A DNA stretch of 64,000 nucleotides from Modestobacter excelsi (GTDB lineage: Bacteria; Actinomycetota; Actinomycetes; Mycobacteriales; Geodermatophilaceae), in assembly GCF_005930495.1 (NCBI RefSeq), contig NZ_SJEX01000012.1, positions 1 through 64,000 on the forward strand, given 5' to 3'. A program made the translations under genes and the position numbers. Position 1 is the stretch's first letter; the number at the start of each line of letters is the position of its first letter. The notes below the pieces were generated by a model. It did no database searches. It had not been told where the DNA came from and worked only from the letters and a program-made list of their open reading frames with translations. Shown in pieces: positions 8,306 through 17,845 of the stretch.

Positions 8306-8992
8306 TCAGCGGACCCTGCCGAGAACATCGGCGAGCTCGTCAGGCATCGACGTCATGGGCGAATGAGATGAGGGAAGCCGGTGCCGGTGGTCGGCGGCAG
8401 CGGCCATCTGCTCCTGAGCGACGGGAGGAAGGCCCTGGTCCCGCTCACAGATGATGTACGTCGTCGGATGGCCGCGGTGAGGTGCGGTGCTGGGGTCGGT
8501 AGCGCTGGCGATCGATTGTGGTCCGAAGCGACGCAGGTTGGCATAGGCGCGCTCCTGGTCGACGTCGTCGCACAGAGCCTGCCGGAGCGCCTCCAGATCA
8601 TCGGTGGTCCTGAGCGTTCCGTCCTCGTGCGGCGACACCCACGTCGGCGGCGGCCCCCCGGCGAGCAGCTCCATCGCCGACTGCCCCCGCTGCGGCCAGA
8701 ACGCGGCGAGGTAGACGCTGTGGGCGACCGCCGGATGATCGGCGAGTTCGGTGATCACCATCCCGCCATAGGAGTGACCCACGAGGACGACGGGTTCCCC
8801 GACTCGTTCCACTGCCTGCCTCACAGCATGCGCGTCGGCGGCCAGGCCTCCGAGTGCCGCGGGATCGGTCCCACCGCTCGGTAGCTGTTCGATCACCTCG
8901 ACGCGATGCCCAGCCTTCCTCAGCCGGTCCGCGACCTCGTTCCAGTACCAGCCCCCGACCCACCCACCGTGCACGAGCACGAAGTTGGTCAT
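8306..8992 (-). CDS. Alpha/beta-fold hydrolase (esterase-like)
   Basis: The 228-residue protein starts MTNFVLVHGGWVGGWYW, with the HGG oxyanion strand. The nucleophile elbow is VGHSYGGMV and the catalytic His lies in SSHSPMTSMPDELA, the standard ending of the salicylate-esterase / hydroxynitrile-lyase-like group of small hydrolases. The reading frame is open upstream of 8992, but the fold begins at this ATG. It is a small stand-alone gene; the substrate is unknown. Confidence 0.8.
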   Translation of the reverse strand: MTNFVLVHGGWVGGWYWNEVADRLRKAGHRVEVIEQLPSGGTDPAALGGLAADAHAVRQAVERVGEPVVLVGHSYGGMVITELADHPAVAHSVYLAAFWPQRGQSAMELLAGGPPPTWVSPHEDGTLRTTDDLEALRQALCDDVDQERAYANLRRFGPQSIASATDPSTAPHRGHPTTYIICERDQGLPPVAQEQMAAAADHRHRLPSSHSPMTSMPDELADVLGRVR

Positions 8993-9098
8993 CACACCAG
9001 TGTGATGCTCGTCACTTGCTGACTGCAATGGCCGATCGTCGCTTCGTCGTCCCCACCCCGGGTGGACCGGGCCCGCGGGCACGGCGCAGGCTGGTGCC

Positions 9099-9332
9099 GT
9101 GGCGAACCTGATCGGCCTCCGGCCGCGACGACCGGGCACGGACGACGACGGCGGCGGTGCGCAGGACCGGCTGACCGGCCCGTTGCACGCGGTGGAGGGC
9201 GCGGCCGGCCGGGTGGCCGCCGAGCAGCACACCGACGTCCAGCCGCTCTGCGGGGAGTGGGTGCAAGTGGTGCCGGTGGAGGACGTGCCCGATGACGCCG
9301 GTCTGTGCCCGGCCTGCCAGCACGGGGGCTGA
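9099..9332 (+). CDS. Small hypothetical protein with two Cys motifs
   Basis: A possible 77-residue gene starting at GTG 9099. The C-terminal half (PLCGEWVQVVPVEDVPDDAG then LCPACQH) has a lone Cys followed by a CxxC, like small uncharacterised actinobacterial proteins that may bind zinc. The N-terminal half has low complexity. It lies between two minus-strand genes and has no good ribosome site, so it may not be expressed. Confidence 0.4.
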   Translation: MANLIGLRPRRPGTDDDGGGAQDRLTGPLHAVEGAAGRVAAEQHTDVQPLCGEWVQVVPVEDVPDDAGLCPACQHGG

Positions 9333-9459
9333 CCGCCCGCCGCGGGGCGGCCCGGTGGCCGTTGTCTCGACCACCGGACCTGGGCGCGGCCGCGCGTCGA
9401 CACGCGGCCGAGCCCTGCTCGCGTCCTGCCCCCGGAGCCGGTGCCGAACCGGCGCGGGG

Positions 9460-9839
9460 TCAGGTCGGCCCGGCTGCGCCGCGGTCGAAGGCGCCGGTCT
9501 GCACCAGCTCCTCGGCGACCGCGCGGACCTTCCGGTTCGTGCGCATGGAGACCGCCGCCAGCGCCTGGTGGCGGCCGCGTGCAGGCAGGGGCCGTAGCCG
9601 CGGCCGTACTGGCTCTCGTCCAGGTCCGTCGCGAGCTGCCCGGTGGACACCGCCGTGCTCGCCTTGTCGTTGACCAGCAAGGAGATCGAGCACTCCGGGT
9701 CGCCGGGAAGGACCTGCTTGGCGAGCTCGACGACGGTCTGCAGGACCGACTGCATCGAGTGCTCGCGGAGGGTCAGCGTGCCGAGGCGTTCGAGCGCCTC
9801 GACGACGCGGTCTCGGGGGACGTCGTCAATCGGGGACAT
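9460..9839 (-). pseudogene. GAF-ANTAR regulator with internal deletion
   Basis: From the ATG at 9839 the frame encodes the first half of a GAF domain (ECSISLLVNDKASTAVSTGQ, then DESQYGRGYGPCLHAA). At about 9590 the similarity jumps to another frame that encodes only the last helix of an ANTAR RNA-binding domain (HQALAAVSMRTNRKVRAVAE, then ELVQTGAFD) and stops at 9460. The second half of GAF and most of ANTAR are missing. I read this as a single deletion that fused the two ends out of frame. Intact members are antitermination regulators with a sensory GAF domain. Confidence 0.7.
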
Positions 9840-10252
9840 GTGCGTCTCCGGTCTGGTGCACCGGGGGGGCGACCTCGGCCGGAGCCCTGGGTGGGGCTCC
9901 GCTTCTCGCGCGCCGCTGCCTGACGCTGGCCGCCCCGACCGGGACGGCGCGCCCCTCACCCTACCCACAGCCACGCCGGCCCTGCCCGGATTCACAGCCG
10001 CACGGACCTCCCCCGGCTGGCTGTGCTGGCCGGGCACAACGCGTCACACAGCCGGCGTGGAGCACACGGGGTCCTCGGACCCCTTCCTCACCGGACCTCC
10101 GGGGCACCCCGGGTCCGGCATCCGCCGGCACCCGTTGTCCGGTGCCTGACGACGCCGGAGTACGACGTGAGCCGCCCCATCCCCCGGTTCGTCGAGACGG
10201 GCGAACTGCGCTCGGGGTGACCGGCCGGCCGCTGGCGCGGCAGGATCGCGGC
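9840..10252. other. Intergenic region upstream of enoyl-CoA hydratase
   Basis: About 410 bases without a supported gene lie between the divergent GAF-ANTAR remnant and the hydratase gene. Open frames through it have no family resemblance. The region presumably holds two promoters; I could not pin them down. Confidence 0.35.
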
Positions 10253-11041
10253 ATGCCGCAGCGCAGCGAGTCCGGTCTGGTCACCGAGACCCGGGGGCAC
10301 GTCCGGGTGCTCACCCTGGACCGGCCCGAGCGGCGCAACGCGCTGTCCAGCGCGCTGCAGGCCGACCTGGTGGCGGAGCTGCTGGACTGCGCCTCGGACG
10401 GCGAGGTCCGCGCCGTCGTGCTGACCGGGAACGGCCCGGCCTTCTGCGCCGGGTTCGACCTCAAGGAGATCCGCGAGCTCGACCAGCGCGGCGAGGCGTT
10501 CCGGCCGCCGATGGACCGCCCGGGGCGCAACCTGTTCGAGGTGCTCAGCGAGACCTACGTGCCGGTGATCGCCGCGCTGACCGGGCACGCCGTGGCCGGG
10601 GGCTTCGAGCTGGCGCTCGCCTGCGACATCCGGATCGCCGCCCCCGGCATCCGGCTGGGCCTGCCGGAGGCGACGATCGGCATGGGCGCCAACTACGGCT
10701 CCGTGGTGCTGCCCAAGCGGGTCCCGACCGGCATCGCGCTGGAGATGCTGTTCACCGGCGACCCGGTGACCAGCGAGGACGCCGCCCACTGGGGACTGGT
10801 CAACCGCGTCGTCCCGGCCGAGGAGGTGCTGCCCGAGGCGCTGGCGCTGGCCGAGCGGATCGCCGCCAACGCCCCGCTGTCGGTGCGCCGGATGAAGGAG
10901 ACCGCGGTCAAGGGGCTGGAGCTGCCGCTGGCGACCGCGCTGCGGCTCGACGTCGGGCCCAACCCCTACCTCAGCGAGGACCGCAAGGAGGGCATCGCCG
11001 CACGCCTGGAGAAGCGGCCGCCCCGCTGGTCGGGCCGGTGA
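10253..11041 (+). CDS. Enoyl-CoA hydratase/isomerase family protein
   Basis: The 262-residue crotonase-fold protein has the N-terminal LDRPERRNALSSAL signature, the CoA/oxyanion loop AFCAGFDLKEI, the second oxyanion segment ALTGHAVAGGFELALACDIR, and the PEATIGMGANYGS region, where a Glu at the first catalytic position is kept. The length is normal for the family. It would hydrate or isomerise an acyl-CoA; the chain length is unknown. It ends against the next gene (GTGA overlap or 15-base gap, depending on the start used there). Confidence 0.85.
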   Translation: MPQRSESGLVTETRGHVRVLTLDRPERRNALSSALQADLVAELLDCASDGEVRAVVLTGNGPAFCAGFDLKEIRELDQRGEAFRPPMDRPGRNLFEVLSETYVPVIAALTGHAVAGGFELALACDIRIAAPGIRLGLPEATIGMGANYGSVVLPKRVPTGIALEMLFTGDPVTSEDAAHWGLVNRVVPAEEVLPEALALAERIAANAPLSVRRMKETAVKGLELPLATALRLDVGPNPYLSEDRKEGIAARLEKRPPRWSGR

Positions 11042-11055
11042 GGGAGAGTGGGGAC

Positions 11056-11442
11056 GTGAGCGCACCGTCCGAGTCCCCCGCCGACGCCGGCGTCCGGCTG
11101 GCCCAGGAGCACCTGCGGCTGGTCGAGGCCGGCCGCCCGGACGACGCCGAGGCGCTGCTGGCCGGGCTGACCGACGCCCGCGCGCTGGTCTTCGCCGGCG
11201 CCGGGTTCACCGTGCTGGCCCGCCGCACCGGCCGCACCCTGCCCACCGCGATGCGCGCCCAGGCGAGCACCCGGCAGGTCCGGCTCGGCCAGCTGCGGGA
11301 CGCCAACCGGGGGGACGTCGAGGGCCTCCGCACCTGGCTGCGCGAGGCGGCCGAGGAGCTGGTCACGGTGACCCGGCTGGCCGCGGAGGCGCGCCTGCGG
11401 CTGGGGCCCCCGTCGTCGTACGGAGCGCCCGGGGCAGGGTGA
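11056..11442 (+). CDS. Conserved hypothetical, predicted helical protein
   Basis: The product of about 128 residues is mostly alpha-helical (AQEHLRLVEAGRPDDAEALL, then RQVRLGQLRDANRGDVEGLR). I do not recognise a family. The start at GTG 11056 is preferred because GGGAGAG lies before it; a GTG at 11038 overlapping the hydratase stop is the alternative. Its last 80 bases overlap the 3' end of the MFS gene on the other strand, so one of the two stop assignments constrains the other. It is probably co-transcribed with the hydratase. Confidence 0.55.
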   Translation: MSAPSESPADAGVRLAQEHLRLVEAGRPDDAEALLAGLTDARALVFAGAGFTVLARRTGRTLPTAMRAQASTRQVRLGQLRDANRGDVEGLRTWLREAAEELVTVTRLAAEARLRLGPPSSYGAPGAG

Positions 11443-12586
11443 CCGCCAGCGGCAGGACACCGGCCATCAGCACGGCGACGAGGACGTAGGTGGTCGGCAG
11501 CCCGATACCGGCGGCGATCGCGCCCACGGCCAGGGCTCCGATCGCCGTCCCGCTGTCGTAGCTGGCGTTCCAGACCGCACTGACCGTGGTCGACTGGTCG
11601 GCGTCGGCGCGGGCCAGGGCGACGACCAGCGTGAGGTTCTGCACCGCCCCGTAGGCGACGCCCAGCGCCAGCACACCGGCGAGCACCGCGGCGGTGCCGG
11701 GCACCCCCTCGACCGCCAGGCCGAGCGCCACCAGCAGCATGCCGACGATCCCGCTGGTCAGCGCAGCGGGCAGCAGCACCCGGGCGCCGGCGCGATCGAC
11801 GAGCACGCCCACCCGCCAGCGGCACAGCGCCGTGCTGACGCCGAACAGCAGCAGGGCGACCGCAGCGAGCGAGCCGTCCGGCCGCTCGATCGGCAGGAAG
11901 GTCACCAGCCCACCGCCGGCCAGCGTGACCGCGAGCAGCACCAGCGACGGCCCTGCGGCCGCCCGCACCGCCGCTCGGGACCCGCCCGGCGCGGGTGGCG
12001 GTAGTGGCGGTCCGAGCGCGCGCGCCAGCCCGGGCACGAACGCCAGCGCGAGCAACGAGCCCGCCGCCAGCACGGCGACCCACTCGAAGTGCCCAGCCAG
12101 GGTCAGCGCCGTGCCGCCCGGCACGGCGACCAGCGATGGGATCGCCGCCGCCAGCCCGAAGATGCCGATGGACTCCCCGCGGCGTTCCGGCGGCACCGCC
12201 TGCGCGGCGATCACCGAGCCCAGCACAGTCAGGACGGCGAACCCGGTGCCGCGGACCGCAGAGACGGCGAGCAGCCACGCCACGTCGTCGGAGACCAGGT
12301 AGAACGGTGACGGGAGCCCCAGGGCCACCAGGCCACCGACCAGCACCGGGCCCAGCCTCCAGCGCCGCACCAGCGCCGGCACCGTGCCCTGCACCAGCAC
12401 GGTGACCACCAGGAAGACCGTGGTCGCCGAACCGGCCACGACCAGCCCGGCCCCCCGGTCGGCCGCATGCGCCGGCAGCGCGGACAGCAGCAGCGCGTAG
12501 CTGGAGATGCCCAGCAGCACGACCGCGAACATGGCGCGCACCGCCGGCACCCGCCACAGGGAGCTGCGCTGCTCCACCGTCGTCAC
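11363..12586 (-). CDS. MFS transporter
   Basis: The 407-residue protein has about 12 hydrophobic helices in two halves. The motif-A-like loops are weak, but the ERRGESIGIFGLAAAIPSL segment after helix 4 is characteristic of drug-efflux type MFS proteins. The GTG at 12586 (VTTVEQRSS) is the natural start, just before the first helix. The C-terminal tail (RTTTGAPAAG, Pro/Ala rich) runs over the end of the convergent hypothetical gene. The substrate is unknown; efflux is the likely direction. Confidence 0.85.
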   Translation of the reverse strand: MTTVEQRSSLWRVPAVRAMFAVVLLGISSYALLLSALPAHAADRGAGLVVAGSATTVFLVVTVLVQGTVPALVRRWRLGPVLVGGLVALGLPSPFYLVSDDVAWLLAVSAVRGTGFAVLTVLGSVIAAQAVPPERRGESIGIFGLAAAIPSLVAVPGGTALTLAGHFEWVAVLAAGSLLALAFVPGLARALGPPLPPPAPGGSRAAVRAAAGPSLVLLAVTLAGGGLVTFLPIERPDGSLAAVALLLFGVSTALCRWRVGVLVDRAGARVLLPAALTSGIVGMLLVALGLAVEGVPGTAAVLAGVLALGVAYGAVQNLTLVVALARADADQSTTVSAVWNASYDSGTAIGALAVGAIAAGIGLPTTYVLVAVLMAGVLPLAVTLPRALRTTTGAPAAGAPPRPAGSP

Positions 12587-12631
12587 GCCCTGTCCCCCCG
12601 TTCCCCCGGCACCGACCCCTACGGTCAGCGC

Positions 12632-13177
12632 ATGGACTTTCCGCCCAGCATCCCGGCGACCACCTCGATCGTCGTCATGGGGGTGTCCGGGTCCGGCAAG
12701 ACGAGCGCCGCGCGGGAGCTCATCCGGCAATTGGGCTGGGAGTACATCGAGGGCGACGACCTGCACCCGGAGGCCAACGTCGCCAAGATGGCGGCCGGCC
12801 ACCCGCTGGACGACGAGGACCGCTGGCCGTGGCTGCGCAGGATCGCCGAGGTGATCGGTGAGCACGAGGCCGCCGGGACCTCGCTGGTCCTCACCTGCTC
12901 AGCGCTCAAGCGCAGCTACCGCGACCTGCTGCGCAACGGGCACCCGTCGGTCTGGTTCGCTCACATGGAGGTGTCCCAGCAGGTGCTCGCCGACCGGCTG
13001 GCGGAGCGGCAGGGGCACTACATGCCGCCGTCCCTGCTGGACAGCCAGCTGGCCACCCTGGAACCGCTGGCCGAGGACGAGCCGGGCGACGTCATCGCCG
13101 GCGACGCCCCGCTCGCCGAGTCCGTCACCGAGCTGCTGAGCGACCTCCGGCGCGAGCGCGGGGCCGCCGCCAGCTGA
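12632..13177 (+). CDS. gntK: Gluconokinase
   Basis: The 181-residue P-loop kinase phosphorylates D-gluconate to 6-phosphogluconate (EC 2.7.1.12). Diagnostic segments are the Walker A GVSGSGKTS (residues 17-25), EGDDLHPEANVAKMAAGHPL and DDEDRWPWL for gluconate binding, CSALKRSYRDLLR, and the C-terminal MPPSLLDSQLATLEPL. It feeds the pentose phosphate pathway, whose 6-phosphogluconate dehydrogenase is encoded at 37913. It is divergent from the MFS gene with only 45 bases between starts. Confidence 0.93.
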   Translation: MDFPPSIPATTSIVVMGVSGSGKTSAARELIRQLGWEYIEGDDLHPEANVAKMAAGHPLDDEDRWPWLRRIAEVIGEHEAAGTSLVLTCSALKRSYRDLLRNGHPSVWFAHMEVSQQVLADRLAERQGHYMPPSLLDSQLATLEPLAEDEPGDVIAGDAPLAESVTELLSDLRRERGAAAS

Positions 13178-13188
13178 CCCCGATGTTG

Positions 13189-13245
13189 CGGCCCCCTCGC
13201 AGGGTCCCGCCGCGAGCTCGCGAGTGGTGGGGGGCGAGGGGGTCC
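13189..13245 (-). repeat. 3'-end palindromic element R1 (terminator-like)
   Basis: On the minus strand the element starts directly after the stop codon of pruA (ggaccccctcgc) and closes with the complementary arm gcgagggggcc. An inner arm pair lies between them. Its far end is 12 bases from the stop of gntK, so it sits between convergent genes and could terminate both. It belongs to the family described in the findings. Confidence 0.85.
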
Positions 13246-14871
<1,626 letters not shown>

Positions 14872-14897
14872 GGAGGGCTCCTCAGCGGTGGACGTTC

Positions 14898-14919
14898 CGC
14901 CAAAAGCACGCTTTTGGCG
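14898..14919. repeat. Short intercistronic palindrome P1 (cgccaaaagc arms)
   Basis: A perfect 10-2-10 inverted repeat (cgccaaaagc, ac, gcttttggcg) lies between putB and pruA. The same design with one base pair changed in each arm occurs at 28476-28497. It could be an RNA processing or stability hairpin that sets the ratio of the two proteins, or a protein-binding site. Confidence 0.8.
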
Positions 14920-14931
14920 AAGAGCGGTGGA

Positions 14932-15864
14932 CTAGGACTTGGTGGCGAGGGAGCGGAGGAAGAACTGCAGGTTGGCGGGGCGCTCGGCCAGCCGGCGCAT
15001 GAAGTAGCCGTACCAGTCGGCGCCGTAGGGCACGTAGGCGCGCACGGTGTGGCCGGCGGCGGCCAGCCGGAGCTGCTCGTCGGGCCGGATGCCGTAGAGC
15101 AGCTGGAACTCGTAGCTGTCCGGGGTGCGGCCGGTCTCGGCGACCAGGGCCAGCAGCCGCTCGATCATCGCCGGGTCGTGGGTGCCGGCCATCGGGTACC
15201 CGCCGCCGCGGACCAGCACCTCCAGGCAGCGGGCGTAGGCCGCGTCGACGTCGGCCTTGTCCTGGTGCGCCACGCCCGCCGGCTCCCGGTAGGCGCCCTT
15301 GACCAGCCGCACCCGGGACCCGGGGACGGCGAGGGCGCGGGCGTCGTCCTCGGTGCGGTGCAGCATCGCCTGCAGCACCGCGCCGGTGCCGGGGTGGTCG
15401 CGGCGCAGCTCGGTCAGGACGGCGAGTGTCGAGTCGACCGTCGCGGAGTCCTCCATGTCGAGGGTGACCGTGGTGCCCATCGCCGTCGCCGCCTCCACGA
15501 CCGGGCGGACCAGCTCCAGCGCGACGTCGTGGCCGCCGACCGGGAGCGCCTGCCCGAACGCCGACAGCTTCACCGACACCTCGGCCCGCCGGCCCAGCTG
15601 CAGCGGCGCGAGCCCGTCGAGCAGCGCCAGGTAGGCGTCCCTCGACCGCGCGGCCGCGGTCCGGTCCGGGACGTCCTCGCCGAGGTGGTCCAGCGTCACG
15701 GCGAGGCCGTCGGCGGCCAGCGCCCGGACCGCGGCCAGCGCGTCGGTCAGCGCCTCCCCGGCGACGAACCGGTCGACCACCCGGCGGGTGACCGGCGTGC
15801 CGGTGACCACGCGGCGGAGCGCGGGGCGGCGGGAGGCGGCGAGCAGGGCCTTCTGGGTGAGCAC
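14932..15864 (-). CDS. putB: Proline dehydrogenase (monofunctional, FAD)
   Basis: The 310-residue TIM-barrel flavoenzyme oxidises L-proline to 1-pyrroline-5-carboxylate. Visible signatures are LDMEDSATVDSTL, VRLVKGAYREPAG (FAD/substrate Lys), YEFQLLYGIRPDEQ and the closing RAYVPYGADWYGYFMRRLAE with the two conserved arginines that bind the proline carboxylate. The length is normal for Gram-positive monofunctional PRODH. It leads the putB-pruA pair and is divergent from a PucR regulator. Confidence 0.95.
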   Translation of the reverse strand: MLTQKALLAASRRPALRRVVTGTPVTRRVVDRFVAGEALTDALAAVRALAADGLAVTLDHLGEDVPDRTAAARSRDAYLALLDGLAPLQLGRRAEVSVKLSAFGQALPVGGHDVALELVRPVVEAATAMGTTVTLDMEDSATVDSTLAVLTELRRDHPGTGAVLQAMLHRTEDDARALAVPGSRVRLVKGAYREPAGVAHQDKADVDAAYARCLEVLVRGGGYPMAGTHDPAMIERLLALVAETGRTPDSYEFQLLYGIRPDEQLRLAAAGHTVRAYVPYGADWYGYFMRRLAERPANLQFFLRSLATKS

Positions 15865-15995
15865 GACGACCTCCAGCTGGGGACCGGACCTGACCAGAAC
15901 GCTAGGGACGACGCCCTCGCCGCACCAGCGACAGATGTCCGGACTCGCCGCGATCGCCTCGTACGATTGTCTGAACAGCGGCGGGAGGAGCCCGG
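15865..15995. promoter_or_regulatory. Divergent promoter region putB / PucR regulator
   Basis: The 131-base gap between the two divergent starts must hold both promoters and the operator of the PucR-type protein. No clear inverted repeat was found by eye. Confidence 0.4.
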
Positions 15996-17156
15996 GTGCG
16001 CGACGACCTGCAGGACCTGGTGGACGAGGTCTCCCGGGTGCTCGGCGCCCCGGCGACGCTGGAGGACCGCGAGTTCACCCTGCTGGCCTTCTGCGCCCAC
16101 GACGGCACCGGCCCGGCCACCCCCGGCGCGACGATGGACGCCGTCCGGGCCCGCTCGATCCTCGGCCGCAGCTCCACCCCCGAGGTGCGGGCGTGGTTCG
16201 AGAGCCACGGCATCACCGCCGCGACCGCCCCCGTGCGGGTGCCGGCCGACCCCGCCGCCGGCATCCTCACCCGGCTCTGCGTCCCGGTGCGCGCCGACGG
16301 CCGCCTGCACGGCTGGCTCTGGTTGCTCGACGAGGGCCGCACCGACGTCGGTGACCCGACGGCCCCGGGGCTGTCCGAGGCCGTGCTCCTCGCCGCCGAG
16401 GCGGGGCGGCTGCTGGCCGAGGGACGCCCCGGCGCGGACGACTTGTCCGCCGCCCTGCGCGCCGTGCTCACCGGGCCCGCGCCGCAGCGCGCGGCCCGGT
16501 CGCTGACCGAGGCGCTCGGCCCGGCCAGCGCGGTGACCCTGGTGGCGCTGCTCCCCGCCGCTCCCGGTCTGCCCACCGGCTGGGTTCCGCCGGGTGCGGG
16601 CGCGGTCCCCGCGGTGCTGGCCGGCGGCGCGGAGGTGGCGGTGCTGCTGCCGCTGCCCGGCGACGGCGACCCGCGGCCGGCCGGTGCGCTCAGCGGCGCC
16701 GCCCTCGGCGGGCTGCCGCCGGGCAGCACGGCCGGCGTGGCCGCCGCCCGGCTCGGCTGCGGCGACCTCCCCGCGCAGTGGCACGAGGCCCGCACGGCGG
16801 CCCGGGTGGCGGCGATCGACCCGCGGCTCGCACCGGCGGCGTCCTGGTCGGAGCTCGGCGCCTGGCGGCAGGTCGCCGCGGTCGGCGGCCCGGACCCCTC
16901 GCTGACCGCCCTGCTCGCCGACCCCGTGCTCTCCCGGACGGCAGAGGTGTGGCTGGACTGCGCCGGCAGTCCGCAGCGCGCCGCGACCCAGCTGTGCATC
17001 CACCGGCAGACGCTGTACTACCGGCTGGGCCGGGTCCAGGAGCTCACCGGCCTGGACCTCGCCGACGGGGGCGACCGGCTGCTGCTGCACCTGGGGGTGC
17101 GTGCGGCCCGGCTCACGCCCGCGGCGCCAGGACGGGGTCCCCGGCCCCGACCGTGA
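15996..17156 (+). CDS. PucR-family regulator, likely of proline catabolism
   Basis: The 386-residue protein has an N-terminal GAF-like region (LGAPATLEDREFTLLAFCAH), a central domain, and the C-terminal PucR helix-turn-helix (SPQRAATQLCIHRQTLYYRL followed by GRVQELTGLDL). In other actinobacteria a PucR-type protein next to the proline genes (PutR) activates them in response to proline; the divergent position here supports the same role by inference. It starts with GTG after a GGGAGGAG ribosome site. Confidence 0.85.
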   Translation: MRDDLQDLVDEVSRVLGAPATLEDREFTLLAFCAHDGTGPATPGATMDAVRARSILGRSSTPEVRAWFESHGITAATAPVRVPADPAAGILTRLCVPVRADGRLHGWLWLLDEGRTDVGDPTAPGLSEAVLLAAEAGRLLAEGRPGADDLSAALRAVLTGPAPQRAARSLTEALGPASAVTLVALLPAAPGLPTGWVPPGAGAVPAVLAGGAEVAVLLPLPGDGDPRPAGALSGAALGGLPPGSTAGVAAARLGCGDLPAQWHEARTAARVAAIDPRLAPAASWSELGAWRQVAAVGGPDPSLTALLADPVLSRTAEVWLDCAGSPQRAATQLCIHRQTLYYRLGRVQELTGLDLADGGDRLLLHLGVRAARLTPAAPGRGPRPRP

Positions 17157-17170
17157 CCTAGGCTCATGAC

Positions 17171-17845
17171 GTGCGTCATCCCGGTCGGGGGTACGGCGGC
17201 ATCGACGACGGGACCGGGGTGCCAGGAGACGACGTGCTGCGCCGGCTGCGGACGGAGACCGCAGCCGAGCACCAGGCGGTCGAGGACACCCTGGACCTGC
17301 TCTCGGCCGACCTGACCCGGGACCGGCTGGTCGACGTCCTCACCCGGATGCACGGCTTCTGGCAGGCCGCCGAGTCCGGGTTGGACGACTGGGCCGCCGC
17401 CGAGCCGGCCGACGCCGGCTCGGTCGGGTGGGCACGCCGCCGGCGGTCACACCTGTTCAGCGCGGACCTCGTCGCCCTCGGCGCCGGCCCGGCCGACGCC
17501 GTGCCCGAGCTGCCCGAGGTGACCGGCACCGATGCGGCGCTCGGCCGGCTGTACGTGCTGGAGGGCTCCTCGCTCGGTGGCGTGTTCATCGACCGGCACC
17601 TCGCCACGCTGCCGCAGCTGGCCGGCACCGGCCGGCTGCGCAGCTTCTCGCCCTACGGTGAGCAGACCGGCGCCATGTGGCACGCCTTCCGCACGGTGAC
17701 CCGCGCCCGGGTCGCCGCCGGTGGCAACGCCGGCCGGCTGGTCGGTGCTGCCCGGCAGACCTTCGGTGCGCTGGCCTCCTGGTGCGGCGCGCCGCTCCCC
17801 GTCGAGCACCGGCGGCCGTCCTCCGCGAACGGGGCCCAGGCATGA
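17171..17845 (+). CDS. bphO: Biliverdin-producing heme oxygenase
   Basis: The 224-residue helical protein opens heme to biliverdin. The proximal-histidine helix is LRTETAAEHQAVEDTLDLL, and the C-terminal half has the typical distal helix region GRLYVLEGSSLGGVFIDRHL with Gly-rich bend. GTG 17171 gives a 20-residue tail before the fold; GTG 17219 or 17234 are alternatives. The stop overlaps the start of the bacteriophytochrome gene (ATGA), so chromophore synthesis and apoprotein are coupled. Confidence 0.9.
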   Translation: MRHPGRGYGGIDDGTGVPGDDVLRRLRTETAAEHQAVEDTLDLLSADLTRDRLVDVLTRMHGFWQAAESGLDDWAAAEPADAGSVGWARRRRSHLFSADLVALGAGPADAVPELPEVTGTDAALGRLYVLEGSSLGGVFIDRHLATLPQLAGTGRLRSFSPYGEQTGAMWHAFRTVTRARVAAGGNAGRLVGAARQTFGALASWCGAPLPVEHRRPSSANGAQA

